Shown: positions 1-6,298 of the stretch, piece after piece
Layout: the number at the start of each line of letters is the position of its first letter
Position numbering within the stretch: position 1 is the stretch's first letter
From: Pseudonocardiales bacterium
Lineage (GTDB): Bacteria; Actinomycetota; Actinomycetes; Mycobacteriales; Pseudonocardiaceae
Assembly (NCBI GenBank): GCA_025465385.1
Contig: JAODNG010000009.1
Location: forward strand, 1 to 7,019
Length of the DNA stretch: 7,019 nt
Direction of reading: 5' to 3'
Made by a program: the position numbers and the translations under genes
The notes under the pieces: generated by a model
What the model was told of the DNA's origin: nothing
Database searches by the model: none
What the model saw: only the letters and a program-made list of their open reading frames with translations

Positions 1-906
1 GTCGGCTGCAAGGACGACGAGGTGCGGTATTCCATTGTGAGGGACCACCGCGATCCCGCTGCCTTGGTTCTCCCATGAGAACCAGTTATTCACGCCTAGT
101 AGGCTCGACCACCCGGCCTGTGGGTTGCCTTGCTGAGCGCCCGCCGGTACGCCGTCCCTGTTGACATCGAAGGCGATGCGGTAAAAGGCTTGGTTTTGTT
201 GTGGTGGGTTGTCGATCCCGAAGATAATTATGTCGAGGTGCCCGTTGCCCGTCGTGTCGGCGACGGCAACTCCGCCGCCCTGGTTATCCCATGAGAACCA
301 ACCGGGCATGTCGACCCAATCCGACCACCCGCCGGTAAGGTTGCCGACTTGGTCGAGGTCGCGGCCCACGCGGTAAACACCGCGGTTCTGCATGGGTGGG
401 TTGTCGATGGTCATGACGATGAGGTCGGGCCTGCCATTGCCGCTGAGGTCCGCGATGGCGATTCCGGCCCCTTGGTTTTCCCACGAGAACCAGGGCACGT
501 CGTGCCACGCGGACCATCCCCCGGTGACCTTCCCGTCGGCGTCCAGGTCGCGGCCGACGCGGTAACTTGCGGTATTGAGTTGAGCCGCGTTGTTGACCAT
601 GAAGATGACGACGTCGCGCCTACCGTCCCCGTTGAGGTCAGTGATTGCGATCCCGGCGCCCTGGGTGTCCCTTGAGGTCCAATTCGGGACATCGTGCCAT
701 TGAGTCCAGCCTCCGACGACGTCGCCGCCGGCATCAAGGTCGCGCCCAATACGGTAGGCGGCGCGGTTGGGCTGCCGGCCGCTGTCGACAGCGAGAACAA
801 TGAGATCTGGTGTCCCGTTGCCGGTCACGTCGCTGACGGCTACCGAGGCGCCCTGATTGAGGGGCGAGAGCCAGTTTGGGACGTCGTGGAAGCCACGAGG
901 CATCAT
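1..906 (-). CDS. FG-GAP/VCBS-repeat beta-propeller protein, 3' end outside the window
   Basis: I read this frame directly: 302 codons from ATG-ATG at 906 to the left edge, with no stop. After a ten-residue N-terminus come tandem repeats at residues 11-74, 75-138, 139-201, 202-273 and 274-302 (the last is cut off). Each repeat runs from a WFSWENQGAGIA-like start through a D-x-x-G-N-G-x-x-D loop and a hydrophobic strand to YRVGRDLD and GGWSxW. Repeat 2 has the best calcium-type loop (DLNGDGRRD). This is the FG-GAP/VCBS pattern, a family of propeller blades often found in extracellular binding proteins of integrin-like or lectin-like type; the ligand here is unknown. AGGAGA seven bases before the ATG supports this start. 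No signal peptide is visible. Repeat 4 carries an insertion of about ten residues (near PAGAQQGNPQ), and repeat 5 has lost the loop aspartate. The gene follows the Kelch gene in the same direction and frame. Family call is firm; function is open. Confidence 0.85.
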   Translation of the reverse strand, partial: MMPRGFHDVPNWLSPLNQGASVAVSDVTGNGTPDLIVLAVDSGRQPNRAAYRIGRDLDAGGDVVGGWTQWHDVPNWTSRDTQGAGIAITDLNGDGRRDVVIFMVNNAAQLNTASYRVGRDLDADGKVTGGWSAWHDVPWFSWENQGAGIAIADLSGNGRPDLIVMTIDNPPMQNRGVYRVGRDLDQVGNLTGGWSDWVDMPGWFSWDNQGGGVAVADTTGNGHLDIIIFGIDNPPQQNQAFYRIAFDVNRDGVPAGAQQGNPQAGWSSLLGVNNWFSWENQGSGIAVVPHNGIPHLVVLAAD

Positions 907-913
907 CGCGCAG

Positions 914-919
914 TCTCCT
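914..919 (-). promoter_or_regulatory. Shine-Dalgarno AGGAGA for the FG-GAP gene
   Basis: On the minus strand AGGAGA lies seven bases before the ATG-ATG at 906-901. It decides the start, because the frame is open further upstream as far as the stop codon of the Kelch gene at 1021-1023. It is the main sign that the FG-GAP protein is translated on its own. Confidence 0.6.
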
Positions 920-1020
920 AGTCGGGCGGGGAAACTGTGATCAGGGTCGGGATCGTCGCTACTTTCGAACCCGGTTTGGGTGAGGGGAAGAGCTGGATAT
1001 TGCTCGTGGGGGATCCGTTT

Positions 1021-3330
1021 TCATGTCCGGGCGTGGAAGTGGGCGGCCACGGTGGGTGCGGGTAGGGCGGTGTGGTAGATCGCGGCGTCGGCGAGGGTGC
1101 CGGCGACGTGGTTCACGCCGCTTTGTAGTGCCCCGATGCGGAGTGCGGGTGGTGCGGTGAGCGGCTGGGTGCCGGCCTGGGCGGTGGCGACGGGCGCACC
1201 ATCGATGTAGAGCTTCAGGGTGCCGGTGGTGCGGGTGCGGGTGAATACGACGTGATGCCATGCTCCGTCGTTGAGCCCGGGTCGGGAGTGGACGGAGGTG
1301 TCGGGGTTGCCGGTCCCGGCCCAGACCTGGCCAGTGGCGTCTAAGGAGATACCGAAGTCGTCGACCACTCCCGGGACCTCGCCGTCGAGCAGTCCGGCGC
1401 CTTGCCACCATTGGGTGACGCCGGCGCCGACGCCGCCGTGGGCGCTGAAGGACACTTCAAGGCTGAAGTCGTCACGCACGTCTCGTGGGACCAGTACGTA
1501 CTGGTCGACGCCGTTCATGGTCACCGCGCTGGCGCCGCCCGGGCCGGGGGAGCCGAGTCGGGGACCGTTGTAGTAGCTGCCGTGCAGGGTTCCTGCGACG
1601 TCGAAGGCTACCGTGCCCGATGTTTCGGCCAGCGGCCAGTACGCGACCAGCCCCGCGGTGGTGAGCACGGCGTGGGCGTAGGCCGACGCCGGGGTGGCGC
1701 TGGCCGGGGCGCCGGCCAGGTGCACCCACCGCGCCACCGACGGCACCCTGGTCGTGTCGGTGAGGAACAGCATGTACCAGCCTGGGGGTGCGAGGTTGGG
1801 CTGGTCGGTCACCTCGATGGTCAGTGAGTTGTGGCTGCGGGCGGTGATCGGCAGGTCCACTAGCCGTTGGCTGGTGTTGAACGAGTGAGTCGTGGCGCCC
1901 GGTCGGATAAGGCTGACGAAATTGATGGTGGCGGCCTGGGGGCAGGCGATGTCCATGCTTTGTCCATACCGCCATTCGGCGGGTACCGAGCCGATCGTGG
2001 GACGTGGTCCCCGGAAGAGATACGCCGGTGAGTACACTTCGAGGTGCATCTCCTCGTTTGCGTCCGGTGGCTGCTCCCAGCCGACCCGTTGACCCCGATG
2101 TGGATTGCCGCCGGCGGTGACCACCCGGCCGTCGGGCAGGAGCAAGGCCACGGAGTGATACATCCGCGTGATCGACGCCTCCGCGAGCTGGGTCCAGCCC
2201 TTCTCCGGGTGCGCCGGATCGAACACCTCGGCGTGGTTGGTGGCCAGCGGAGCCTGCTCGTCTTGTCGTGACCCGCCGGTGACCAGCACGGTGCGGTCGG
2301 GCAACAGGGTGGCGTTGGGGTGCTTGCGCGGCATCTGCAGCGGGGCCACCGCACGGTAGGCGGGAGCCGGTACGGTGAAGTCCACGACCTCCACATCCGC
2401 GATGGCCGGTCCCGGCCCGGGCGCACCCCCGATGATCATCACCTGCTGCGCCTGCGCCGGAGGCAAAAGCACGCTGGCGCACTGGTCGCGGGCGTCGATA
2501 TTGGACAGCCCCGGGATGGGGGTAACGGTCGCCGGGCTGCGGGTCAGATCCAGGCGCACGGGCGCACCCGGCCTGCCGTCGTCCATATGGCCACCGGCGT
2601 AACACACCGACCCATCACCGAGCAGGTAAAGATGCGCATACAGCGGCAGCCCGTGGAAGTTGGCGGGCATCGGGAGTAGGTGCCAGTGGTTGGGGGCCGC
2701 GGAAAAGGTTTCCAGTGTGGTGTTGCGCGCCCCGGTGCCGCTCTCGTCCAAACCGGCGGCGACCAGGATCCGGCCGTCTCCCAGGATGATGACGCTGGGA
2801 TACCAGCGACCGTGCGCCATCGGACGCTGTCCTGCCCACTGCTTGGTGGCTGGGCTGAACAGGGCCGTGTCCGGCCGCCCGGCGAAGCTTCTCCCCCCGC
2901 CGTCGTAGGCCAGGGTGCCACCGGTCGACAGGACCCGGCCATCGGCCAGCACCGTTTCGCCACCGCAAAAGAAGTCCAGCACCCTGCGATGAGCATCGCG
3001 GGGAGTGTCCGGATGAAAGAACTCGGTGTCCTGTCCCGGCGGCGGGCTCACCGTCGGATCCCACACCACGCTGGTCCAGTTGCCTACCGTCGTGTCACCA
3101 AACGCCGGAGCGTTGAACCGGACGTCGCTGTTACCCGAACCGGCGGCGAACAGCACCTTCCCGCTGTGCATCAACGCCGCATGGACAGCCAACACCTCGG
3201 AGTCGAACGGCAAGACCTGCCAGCTGCCGACTACTTCCCGGCCCGAGCCAGTCGGCTTCGACAAGGTCACCGTCGCCGAGCTGGGTCCACCAGATCCATC
3301 AGTCACAACGCCACCATCCCTATCCAGCAC
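1021..3330 (-). CDS. Galactose/glyoxal-oxidase-like copper radical oxidase: Kelch propeller, DUF1929 and LamG domains
   Basis: The protein has 769 residues. Seven Kelch-type blade strands are visible, near residues 52-63, 127-138, 182-193, 236-247, 287-302, 342-353 and 397-408 (for example LLPDGRVVTAGG). A DUF1929-like all-beta domain follows at about 440-540, and a LamG/concanavalin-like module at about 556-768 (GLVAYWPLAE, then WHHVVFTR, then LKLYIDGAPV). Residues matching the galactose oxidase copper site are in place: Cys122 in FFCGGE and Tyr177 in GRWYPS (the thioether pair), Tyr391-His392 in RMYHS, and His482 in TTHSFN. The family oxidises alcohols or aldehydes to give hydrogen peroxide; the substrate here cannot be read from sequence, and LamG suggests glycan binding. 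I see no signal peptide, which is odd for a usually exported family. The GTG start is uncertain: a TGA lies one codon upstream, the ribosome site is weak, and GTG at 3306 is an alternative. It is not obviously GlxA, because LamG is fused on and no cellulose-synthase-like partner is visible. Confidence 0.9.
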   Translation of the reverse strand: MLDRDGGVVTDGSGGPSSATVTLSKPTGSGREVVGSWQVLPFDSEVLAVHAALMHSGKVLFAAGSGNSDVRFNAPAFGDTTVGNWTSVVWDPTVSPPPGQDTEFFHPDTPRDAHRRVLDFFCGGETVLADGRVLSTGGTLAYDGGGRSFAGRPDTALFSPATKQWAGQRPMAHGRWYPSVIILGDGRILVAAGLDESGTGARNTTLETFSAAPNHWHLLPMPANFHGLPLYAHLYLLGDGSVCYAGGHMDDGRPGAPVRLDLTRSPATVTPIPGLSNIDARDQCASVLLPPAQAQQVMIIGGAPGPGPAIADVEVVDFTVPAPAYRAVAPLQMPRKHPNATLLPDRTVLVTGGSRQDEQAPLATNHAEVFDPAHPEKGWTQLAEASITRMYHSVALLLPDGRVVTAGGNPHRGQRVGWEQPPDANEEMHLEVYSPAYLFRGPRPTIGSVPAEWRYGQSMDIACPQAATINFVSLIRPGATTHSFNTSQRLVDLPITARSHNSLTIEVTDQPNLAPPGWYMLFLTDTTRVPSVARWVHLAGAPASATPASAYAHAVLTTAGLVAYWPLAETSGTVAFDVAGTLHGSYYNGPRLGSPGPGGASAVTMNGVDQYVLVPRDVRDDFSLEVSFSAHGGVGAGVTQWWQGAGLLDGEVPGVVDDFGISLDATGQVWAGTGNPDTSVHSRPGLNDGAWHHVVFTRTRTTGTLKLYIDGAPVATAQAGTQPLTAPPALRIGALQSGVNHVAGTLADAAIYHTALPAPTVAAHFHART

Positions 3331-3333
3331 GAG

Positions 3334-3477
3334 TCACCGCGCGATGTGCTCCGGCAGCGGCGCACCGCCATCGTTCGAAATGTGCCGGGCGCAACACCCG
3401 ATTCCCTTATCCCTGATGACATTGCTCCCGGAAACCTCAACGGCAGGCGATACCTCAACGGTGCACGCGAGCTTCAT
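3334..3477 (-). CDS. Possible 47-residue leader ORF before the Kelch gene
   Basis: An ATG at 3477 opens 47 codons ending in TGA at 3336-3334; the GTG start of the Kelch gene follows after only three bases (TGA-CTC-GTG). This spacing would suit reinitiation or translational coupling. Roughly three quarters of its codons end in G or C, which is moderately coding-like. The product starts MKLACTVEVS, has no hydrophobic core and matches no family I know, so it is not a signal peptide. No clear Shine-Dalgarno precedes it, and a TAG lies four codons upstream of the ATG. It shares the reading frame of the Kelch gene. It may be chance. Confidence 0.2.
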   Translation of the reverse strand: MKLACTVEVSPAVEVSGSNVIRDKGIGCCARHISNDGGAPLPEHIAR

Positions 3478-3610
3478 GACTCGACGCTAGGCCGGGCCGG
3501 CGGCGGTGTCGGGAGTAACGAGCTACTCGACTTTGTCCCGTCGGTTACCTTGCCGAGCCGCTCCGACTACCCGAGTCTGGCGAGGAAGGTGCGCAGGGGG
3601 CGTCGGAGTA

Positions 3611-3637
3611 CTAGCCAAAGTCGCCCGTTTTGGCTGG
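3611..3637. repeat. Inverted repeat with 7-bp perfect core
   Basis: AGCCAAA at 3613-3619 pairs perfectly with TTTGGCT at 3629-3635 across a nine-base centre. One mismatch further out (T3612 against G3636) the symmetry resumes with C3611 and G3637. No T-run follows on either strand, so an intrinsic terminator is unlikely. A dimeric regulator site upstream of the Kelch gene is possible. Confidence 0.4.
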
Positions 3638-3735
3638 CAGCCGAACCGTTGGGTTGGCCGGCAGTTGTCGCAGTGGCAAGGGCGGTGGTGAGGGCTCCGA
3701 CCGCGCGGGGCCATGTCAGCGATCCGAGGTAGTGA

Positions 3736-3807
3736 TTATGGCCGTGTCAACAGGTCGTGGGCGGCGGCTGTGCCGATGGCGGATGCGACGGCGTTGGCGT
3801 AGCCGTG
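3736..3807 (-). pseudogene. Orphan C-terminus-like frame, possible gene remnant
   Basis: Read on the minus strand, a frame that begins directly after a TAG gives 23 codons ending in TAA. It spells HGYANAVASAIG followed by TAAAHDLLTRP, an alanine-rich, helix-compatible tail whose codons mostly end in C or G. It has no start codon. The preceding in-phase sense sequence in a neighbouring frame reads ISWVDPESIHS, so a single frameshift could join the two, but that stretch overlaps the end of the DoxX-like gene. I do not recognise the family, and chance is a real alternative. Confidence 0.2.
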
Positions 3808-3844
3808 CTATGGATGCTCTCGGGGTCGACCCAGGAGATCGGCC

Positions 3845-4285
3845 TCAGTGTCCGGCGCGCACCAGGTCCCGCAGACGAGGGCTGCGCAGGTACAGCCCCA
3901 GCCAGACCGGCGCGGCGGTGTAGACCGGCACCAGGATGTAAGTGAATAGGGCAGCTTCGACGCGCAGGTTGGTGCACACGGCGCCGCCGAGGTATGCGGT
4001 GATGAGGATCGCGCCGATCACCGAGGTACGAGGGACGACGTAGAGTGCCAGGCTGAACAGCAGCAGCCCGCCGATCACCGGGACCGTGCCGGCCGGGAAG
4101 CCGAGCTGGACGGTGGCCGCGACGACCGGAGGCAGCCGTAGCAGCTTGGTCACTGAGTCAAACAGTAGGAACAGTCCAACCAGGATGCTGATGACCGCTC
4201 CGGTGCGGGCGGCACTCTTGCCTTGCCGAGTTGGTTCGATGGGTCCGACGGACTCACGTGTCTCGGTGCGACCGGCGATGGGCAT
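3845..4285 (-). CDS. DoxX-like four-helix membrane protein
   Basis: The protein has 146 residues. A polar N-terminus of about 28 residues precedes four membrane segments near 29-45, 64-84, 88-107 and 113-133. The spacing, GAILITAYLGGAV in the third helix, and the close LYLRSPRLRDLV match the DoxX-like (DoxX_2-type) family of small integral membrane proteins. Most family members have no defined reaction; some DoxX relatives act with thiol or oxidative-stress proteins, but nothing here shows that. The ATG at 4285 is supported by AGGAAGGAA a few bases upstream. The length is typical. The gene follows the LtrA-family gene by 125 bases in the same direction, so the two could share a transcript or the gene could have its own promoter. 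Confidence 0.8.
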   Translation of the reverse strand: MPIAGRTETRESVGPIEPTRQGKSAARTGAVISILVGLFLLFDSVTKLLRLPPVVAATVQLGFPAGTVPVIGGLLLFSLALYVVPRTSVIGAILITAYLGGAVCTNLRVEAALFTYILVPVYTAAPVWLGLYLRSPRLRDLVRAGH

Positions 4286-4355
4286 GGCGGGTTCCTTCCT
4301 GTCTGCGTTCGTCTTGTGCGTCGAACGACATCGGAATAGACCGACACCGGCGCCG

Positions 4356-4382
4356 ACACTAATCGTCCGGGGTCCGGATCAA
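4356..4382 (-). promoter_or_regulatory. Candidate sigma-A-type promoter of the DoxX-like gene
   Basis: On the minus strand TTGATC (4382-4377) stands 15 bases before TAGTGT (4361-4356), which fits the actinobacterial TANNNT -10 form. The spacer is somewhat short. It would start transcription about 60-65 bases before the ATG at 4285. Matches of this quality arise by chance in intergenic DNA, so this is only a candidate. Confidence 0.2.
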
Positions 4383-4410
4383 TTCCTTCGGCGTGGTCTG
4401 CGTCTCGCCG

Positions 4411-5649
4411 TTAGGTTGGTCGGCGCCCGCTAGAGGTTGGGGGCGGTTTCGAAATCTCCGCGGCGCCGTGGTGCGTTCGCGCTGTAGATCGGTGTCTGGG
4501 CATGCGGTCGGCGGCGGCAAGGAGGACGACGACGCCCGCGGTGGCCCCGGCGAGGGCCAGGGCGGGCATCGAGGGCCCCGCGGCGCCGAGCAGACCGAGC
4601 AGACCGAGCAGGAGGAGGGCTATCAGCCGCGTCCAGGGGATGGTGTGCCACACAGTCGCCTTGAAAGCGGCGTGGCCGGCTAGGAACAGCCCCGTGCCAC
4701 CCAGGACCAGCCATGCGGTGGGGGCCTGAACGGCCGCGGTTGGGTCGGTGAGAAACCGTTCGTCGGCGGCCGCGGTGACGATGATCCCGGCGATCATGAC
4801 CGGGTGGATGAAGTGGTAGGCCGAACGGCCGAGCCGACCGGGATCGTTTGAGTCGGTAATCATCTGTGCACCCGCATCAGCGCTGCGGTCGAAGTAGATC
4901 CACCACAACGCGGCCGCGCCCGCGAAGGCGGCGACGAAGGCGCCGACCTGCGCGCTAGTAACGCTGTGCAGGTTGGACAGGGTGCTGCCGATGACGACAA
5001 CAGACTCGCCAAGCGCGATGAGGACGAACGCCTGGCAGCGCTCGGCGAAGTGGCTACCTGAGATGGTCCACTCCTCCGTTGTGGATCGACCTAAGCCCGG
5101 TGTATTGAAACCAACGGCGCCACCGAGCAGGTCGACTCCGATCACAGCGATCCAGAGCCCAACCCGGGTCCCGCCGTAGGTGAATCCACCGATCACCGCC
5201 AACGCGCCGCTGACCACGCACCACGCGAGGATCCGCTGGAAATTTCGCTGCAGCGGATCGCCCCGAAGTCCGGCCACAGCAAAGGCGCTCCGCCCGACCT
5301 GCATGACTGCGTAGGCCACCCCCACCCACAGGCCACGATCGGAAAATGCCTGCGGCAATCCGGCTGACAGCACGAGGCTTGCCAGCATCAACACCAGCAG
5401 CATGAGCCGAACCGGAAGGCGCTCCGGGTCAAGCCAGTTCGTCACCCACGTCGTGTAGACCCACACGAGCCAGACCATCGCCAGCAGCAGTGCCGTCTGC
5501 AGGGCCCCGACGACGGACGGGTGCTGAAGTAGGTGGTGCGACAGCTGGGTGACCGCGAAGACGTAAACCAAGTCGAAGAACAGTTCGACATTGGTGACTC
5601 GCCTATCGCCGTCACCTCGCCTTAGCAGGTTCGCTCTTAGCACCGTCAT
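4411..5649 (-). CDS. LtrA-family (low temperature requirement A) membrane protein
   Basis: From the ATG at 5649 the protein has 412 residues. The family signature VTNVELFFDLVYVFAVTQL begins at residue 18, right after a basic N-terminus. FAERCQAFVLIALGES lies at about 201-216, and further conserved-looking spots are IYFDRS (near 249-254) and FIHPVMIAG (about 280-288). Roughly ten hydrophobic segments span residues 20-380, then a basic, polar tail ends the protein. LtrA was named for growth of Listeria at low temperature; its biochemical role in actinobacteria is not known. Two further ATGs at 5721 and 5703 would add 24 or 18 residues with no family similarity; none of the three has a good Shine-Dalgarno, and I chose the one closest to the conserved N-terminus. 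A TAA ends the gene. It stands alone functionally; the neighbours do not explain it. Confidence 0.88.
   Translation of the reverse strand: MTVLRANLLRRGDGDRRVTNVELFFDLVYVFAVTQLSHHLLQHPSVVGALQTALLLAMVWLVWVYTTWVTNWLDPERLPVRLMLLVLMLASLVLSAGLPQAFSDRGLWVGVAYAVMQVGRSAFAVAGLRGDPLQRNFQRILAWCVVSGALAVIGGFTYGGTRVGLWIAVIGVDLLGGAVGFNTPGLGRSTTEEWTISGSHFAERCQAFVLIALGESVVVIGSTLSNLHSVTSAQVGAFVAAFAGAAALWWIYFDRSADAGAQMITDSNDPGRLGRSAYHFIHPVMIAGIIVTAAADERFLTDPTAAVQAPTAWLVLGGTGLFLAGHAAFKATVWHTIPWTRLIALLLLGLLGLLGAAGPSMPALALAGATAGVVVLLAAADRMPRHRSTARTHHGAAEISKPPPTSSGRRPT
4586..4612. repeat. Three tandem 9-bp units inside the LtrA-family gene
   Basis: CCGAGCAGA occurs twice in a row and a third time with its last base changed to G. 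On the coding strand it gives LLGLLGLLG at about residues 347-355, inside a late membrane helix. Because the unit is 9 bp, slippage would add or remove three residues without breaking the frame. Confidence 0.6.
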
Positions 5650-5730
5650 GGCTTCATACTTCACAGACTTACCGCGCCGTGACCACGGGCGGCCGAGCCA
5701 CATCCCGCGGTCAGATTGCATTGGAGGCAG

Positions 5731-5750
5731 ACCGGTCCGGTGTTCGACAC
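5731..5750. repeat. Two adjacent short palindromes upstream of the LtrA-family gene
   Basis: ACCGG-T-CCGGT at 5731-5741 is a perfect inverted repeat, and GTGT-TCG-ACAC at 5740-5750 overlaps its end. They lie in the 138-base gap between the anchored two-cysteine protein and the LtrA-family gene, about 80-100 bases before the chosen ATG. They could form an operator, but short GC-rich palindromes are frequent in such DNA. Confidence 0.25.
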
Positions 5751-5787
5751 GTCTCGCGGGTATCCCAGTGCTGTGCGTAAGGGCAGG

Positions 5788-6231
5788 TTAGCCGACCTTG
5801 TTCCACGGTGCGCATCCTGATGCTAGGAACGCGCTGTCTGAGTTCTTGATCGTGATGGTGGTCGGTCCACTCGGGTAGCCTTCGGCGATGATCGTGTCGA
5901 CCTTGCCGGCAAGGTCCCCGGTCCGCGCCCAGTAGCAGGGCATCCCTTCGGTGGACCCGGCGCTGCGGTAGGAGCCTGCTGCGATGTCGCCGGCAGCAGT
6001 GCCGACCTGGTAGGTGCCGTCCCCGAATGAGGTCAAGGGCCCGGTCGGGCGTGTCGCCTGCCGTGCGACCAGACCCGGTGTCGGGGCGGCCGGTGCGTGC
6101 GCTGGGGGTGCGGTGCCTGTGATCGGGGAAGTGGAGCTGTTCTCGCCGCCGTGAACGATGACGCCGATGACGACAGCTAGCAGTACAGCGCCAACGATCC
6201 ATGGCCACCTGCGCCTGGGCTTGTTGACCAA
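5788..6231 (-). CDS. Membrane-anchored small outer-domain protein, conserved actinobacterial type
   Basis: With the TTG start the protein has 147 residues. NKPRRRW is followed by one hydrophobic helix (about 11-26); the basic flank predicts the N-terminus inside and the rest outside. A Pro/Ala/Ser/Thr-rich linker (about 32-66) leads to a compact domain at about 67-147: FGDGTYQVG, then IAAGSYRS, CYWAR, GPTTITIKNSDSAF and GCAPW. Cys99 and Cys140 could form a disulphide. The pattern FGDGxYxVG, GxYRS, CYWAR, GCxxW recurs in actinobacterial exported lipoproteins and anchored proteins; no function is known to me. AAGGAG stands six bases before TTG at 6231. GTG at 6270 would add 13 residues that disrupt the usual basic-then-hydrophobic start, so I prefer TTG. 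No lipobox cysteine is present. Confidence 0.8.
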   Translation of the reverse strand: MVNKPRRRWPWIVGAVLLAVVIGVIVHGGENSSTSPITGTAPPAHAPAAPTPGLVARQATRPTGPLTSFGDGTYQVGTAAGDIAAGSYRSAGSTEGMPCYWARTGDLAGKVDTIIAEGYPSGPTTITIKNSDSAFLASGCAPWNKVG

Positions 6232-6237
6232 GTTGGT

Positions 6238-6243
6238 CTCCTT
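6238..6243 (-). promoter_or_regulatory. Shine-Dalgarno AAGGAG that selects a TTG start
   Basis: AAGGAG on the minus strand is followed by the six bases ACCAAC and then TTG at 6231. The spacing is close to ideal and outweighs the upstream GTG at 6270, for which I see no comparable site. Confidence 0.6.
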
Positions 6244-6298
6244 CAACGGTGGGCAGGTTTGCGAATGCACCCACCGAATCGCTGAGCGTCACAGTTGC

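Larger units (their letters stand above)
3481..3844. other. Intergenic stretch without a recognisable gene
   Basis: This 364-base stretch lies between the end of the DoxX-like gene and the Kelch gene. Open frames on both strands here have compositions I would not accept as protein (arginine- and proline-rich, low complexity). It holds an inverted repeat at 3611-3637 and a short coding-like minus-strand tail at 3736-3807. The promoter of the Kelch/FG-GAP pair should lie here or just downstream, but I cannot point to convincing -35 and -10 boxes. Confidence 0.5.

Noticed and set aside
349..921. Plus-strand frames opposite the FG-GAP repeats
   Set aside because: Their regular look comes from the repeated DNA of the FG-GAP gene on the other strand; the minus frame has the domain signature and a ribosome binding site.
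1472..2605. Minus-strand frame of 377 codons overlapping the oxidase gene
   Set aside because: It is the oxidase gene read in a different phase; the product is an Arg/Gly/Pro-rich string with no domain, whereas the 769-residue frame shows seven Kelch blades and LamG.
1021..3330. Naming the oxidase glxA
   Set aside because: GlxA of Streptomyces is tied to a cellulose-synthase-like neighbour and has no C-terminal LamG; neither condition fits here, so only the family is called.
2680..3732. Long plus-strand open frame of 350 codons
   Set aside because: It lies opposite the oxidase gene for most of its length, is rich in Arg, Pro and Gly with no recognisable motif, and continues only into low-quality intergenic sequence. 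It is an antisense shadow of a high-GC gene.
3823..3832. Perfect palindrome GGGTCGACCC just after the DoxX-like stop codon
   Set aside because: It has no loop and no following T-run, so it would not make an intrinsic terminator; short GC palindromes are common here.
4366..4378. TCCGG-GGT-CCGGA hairpin between the LtrA-family and DoxX-like genes
   Set aside because: The stem is only five pairs with no U-tract; it also overlaps the candidate -35 element, so a terminator call is not supported.
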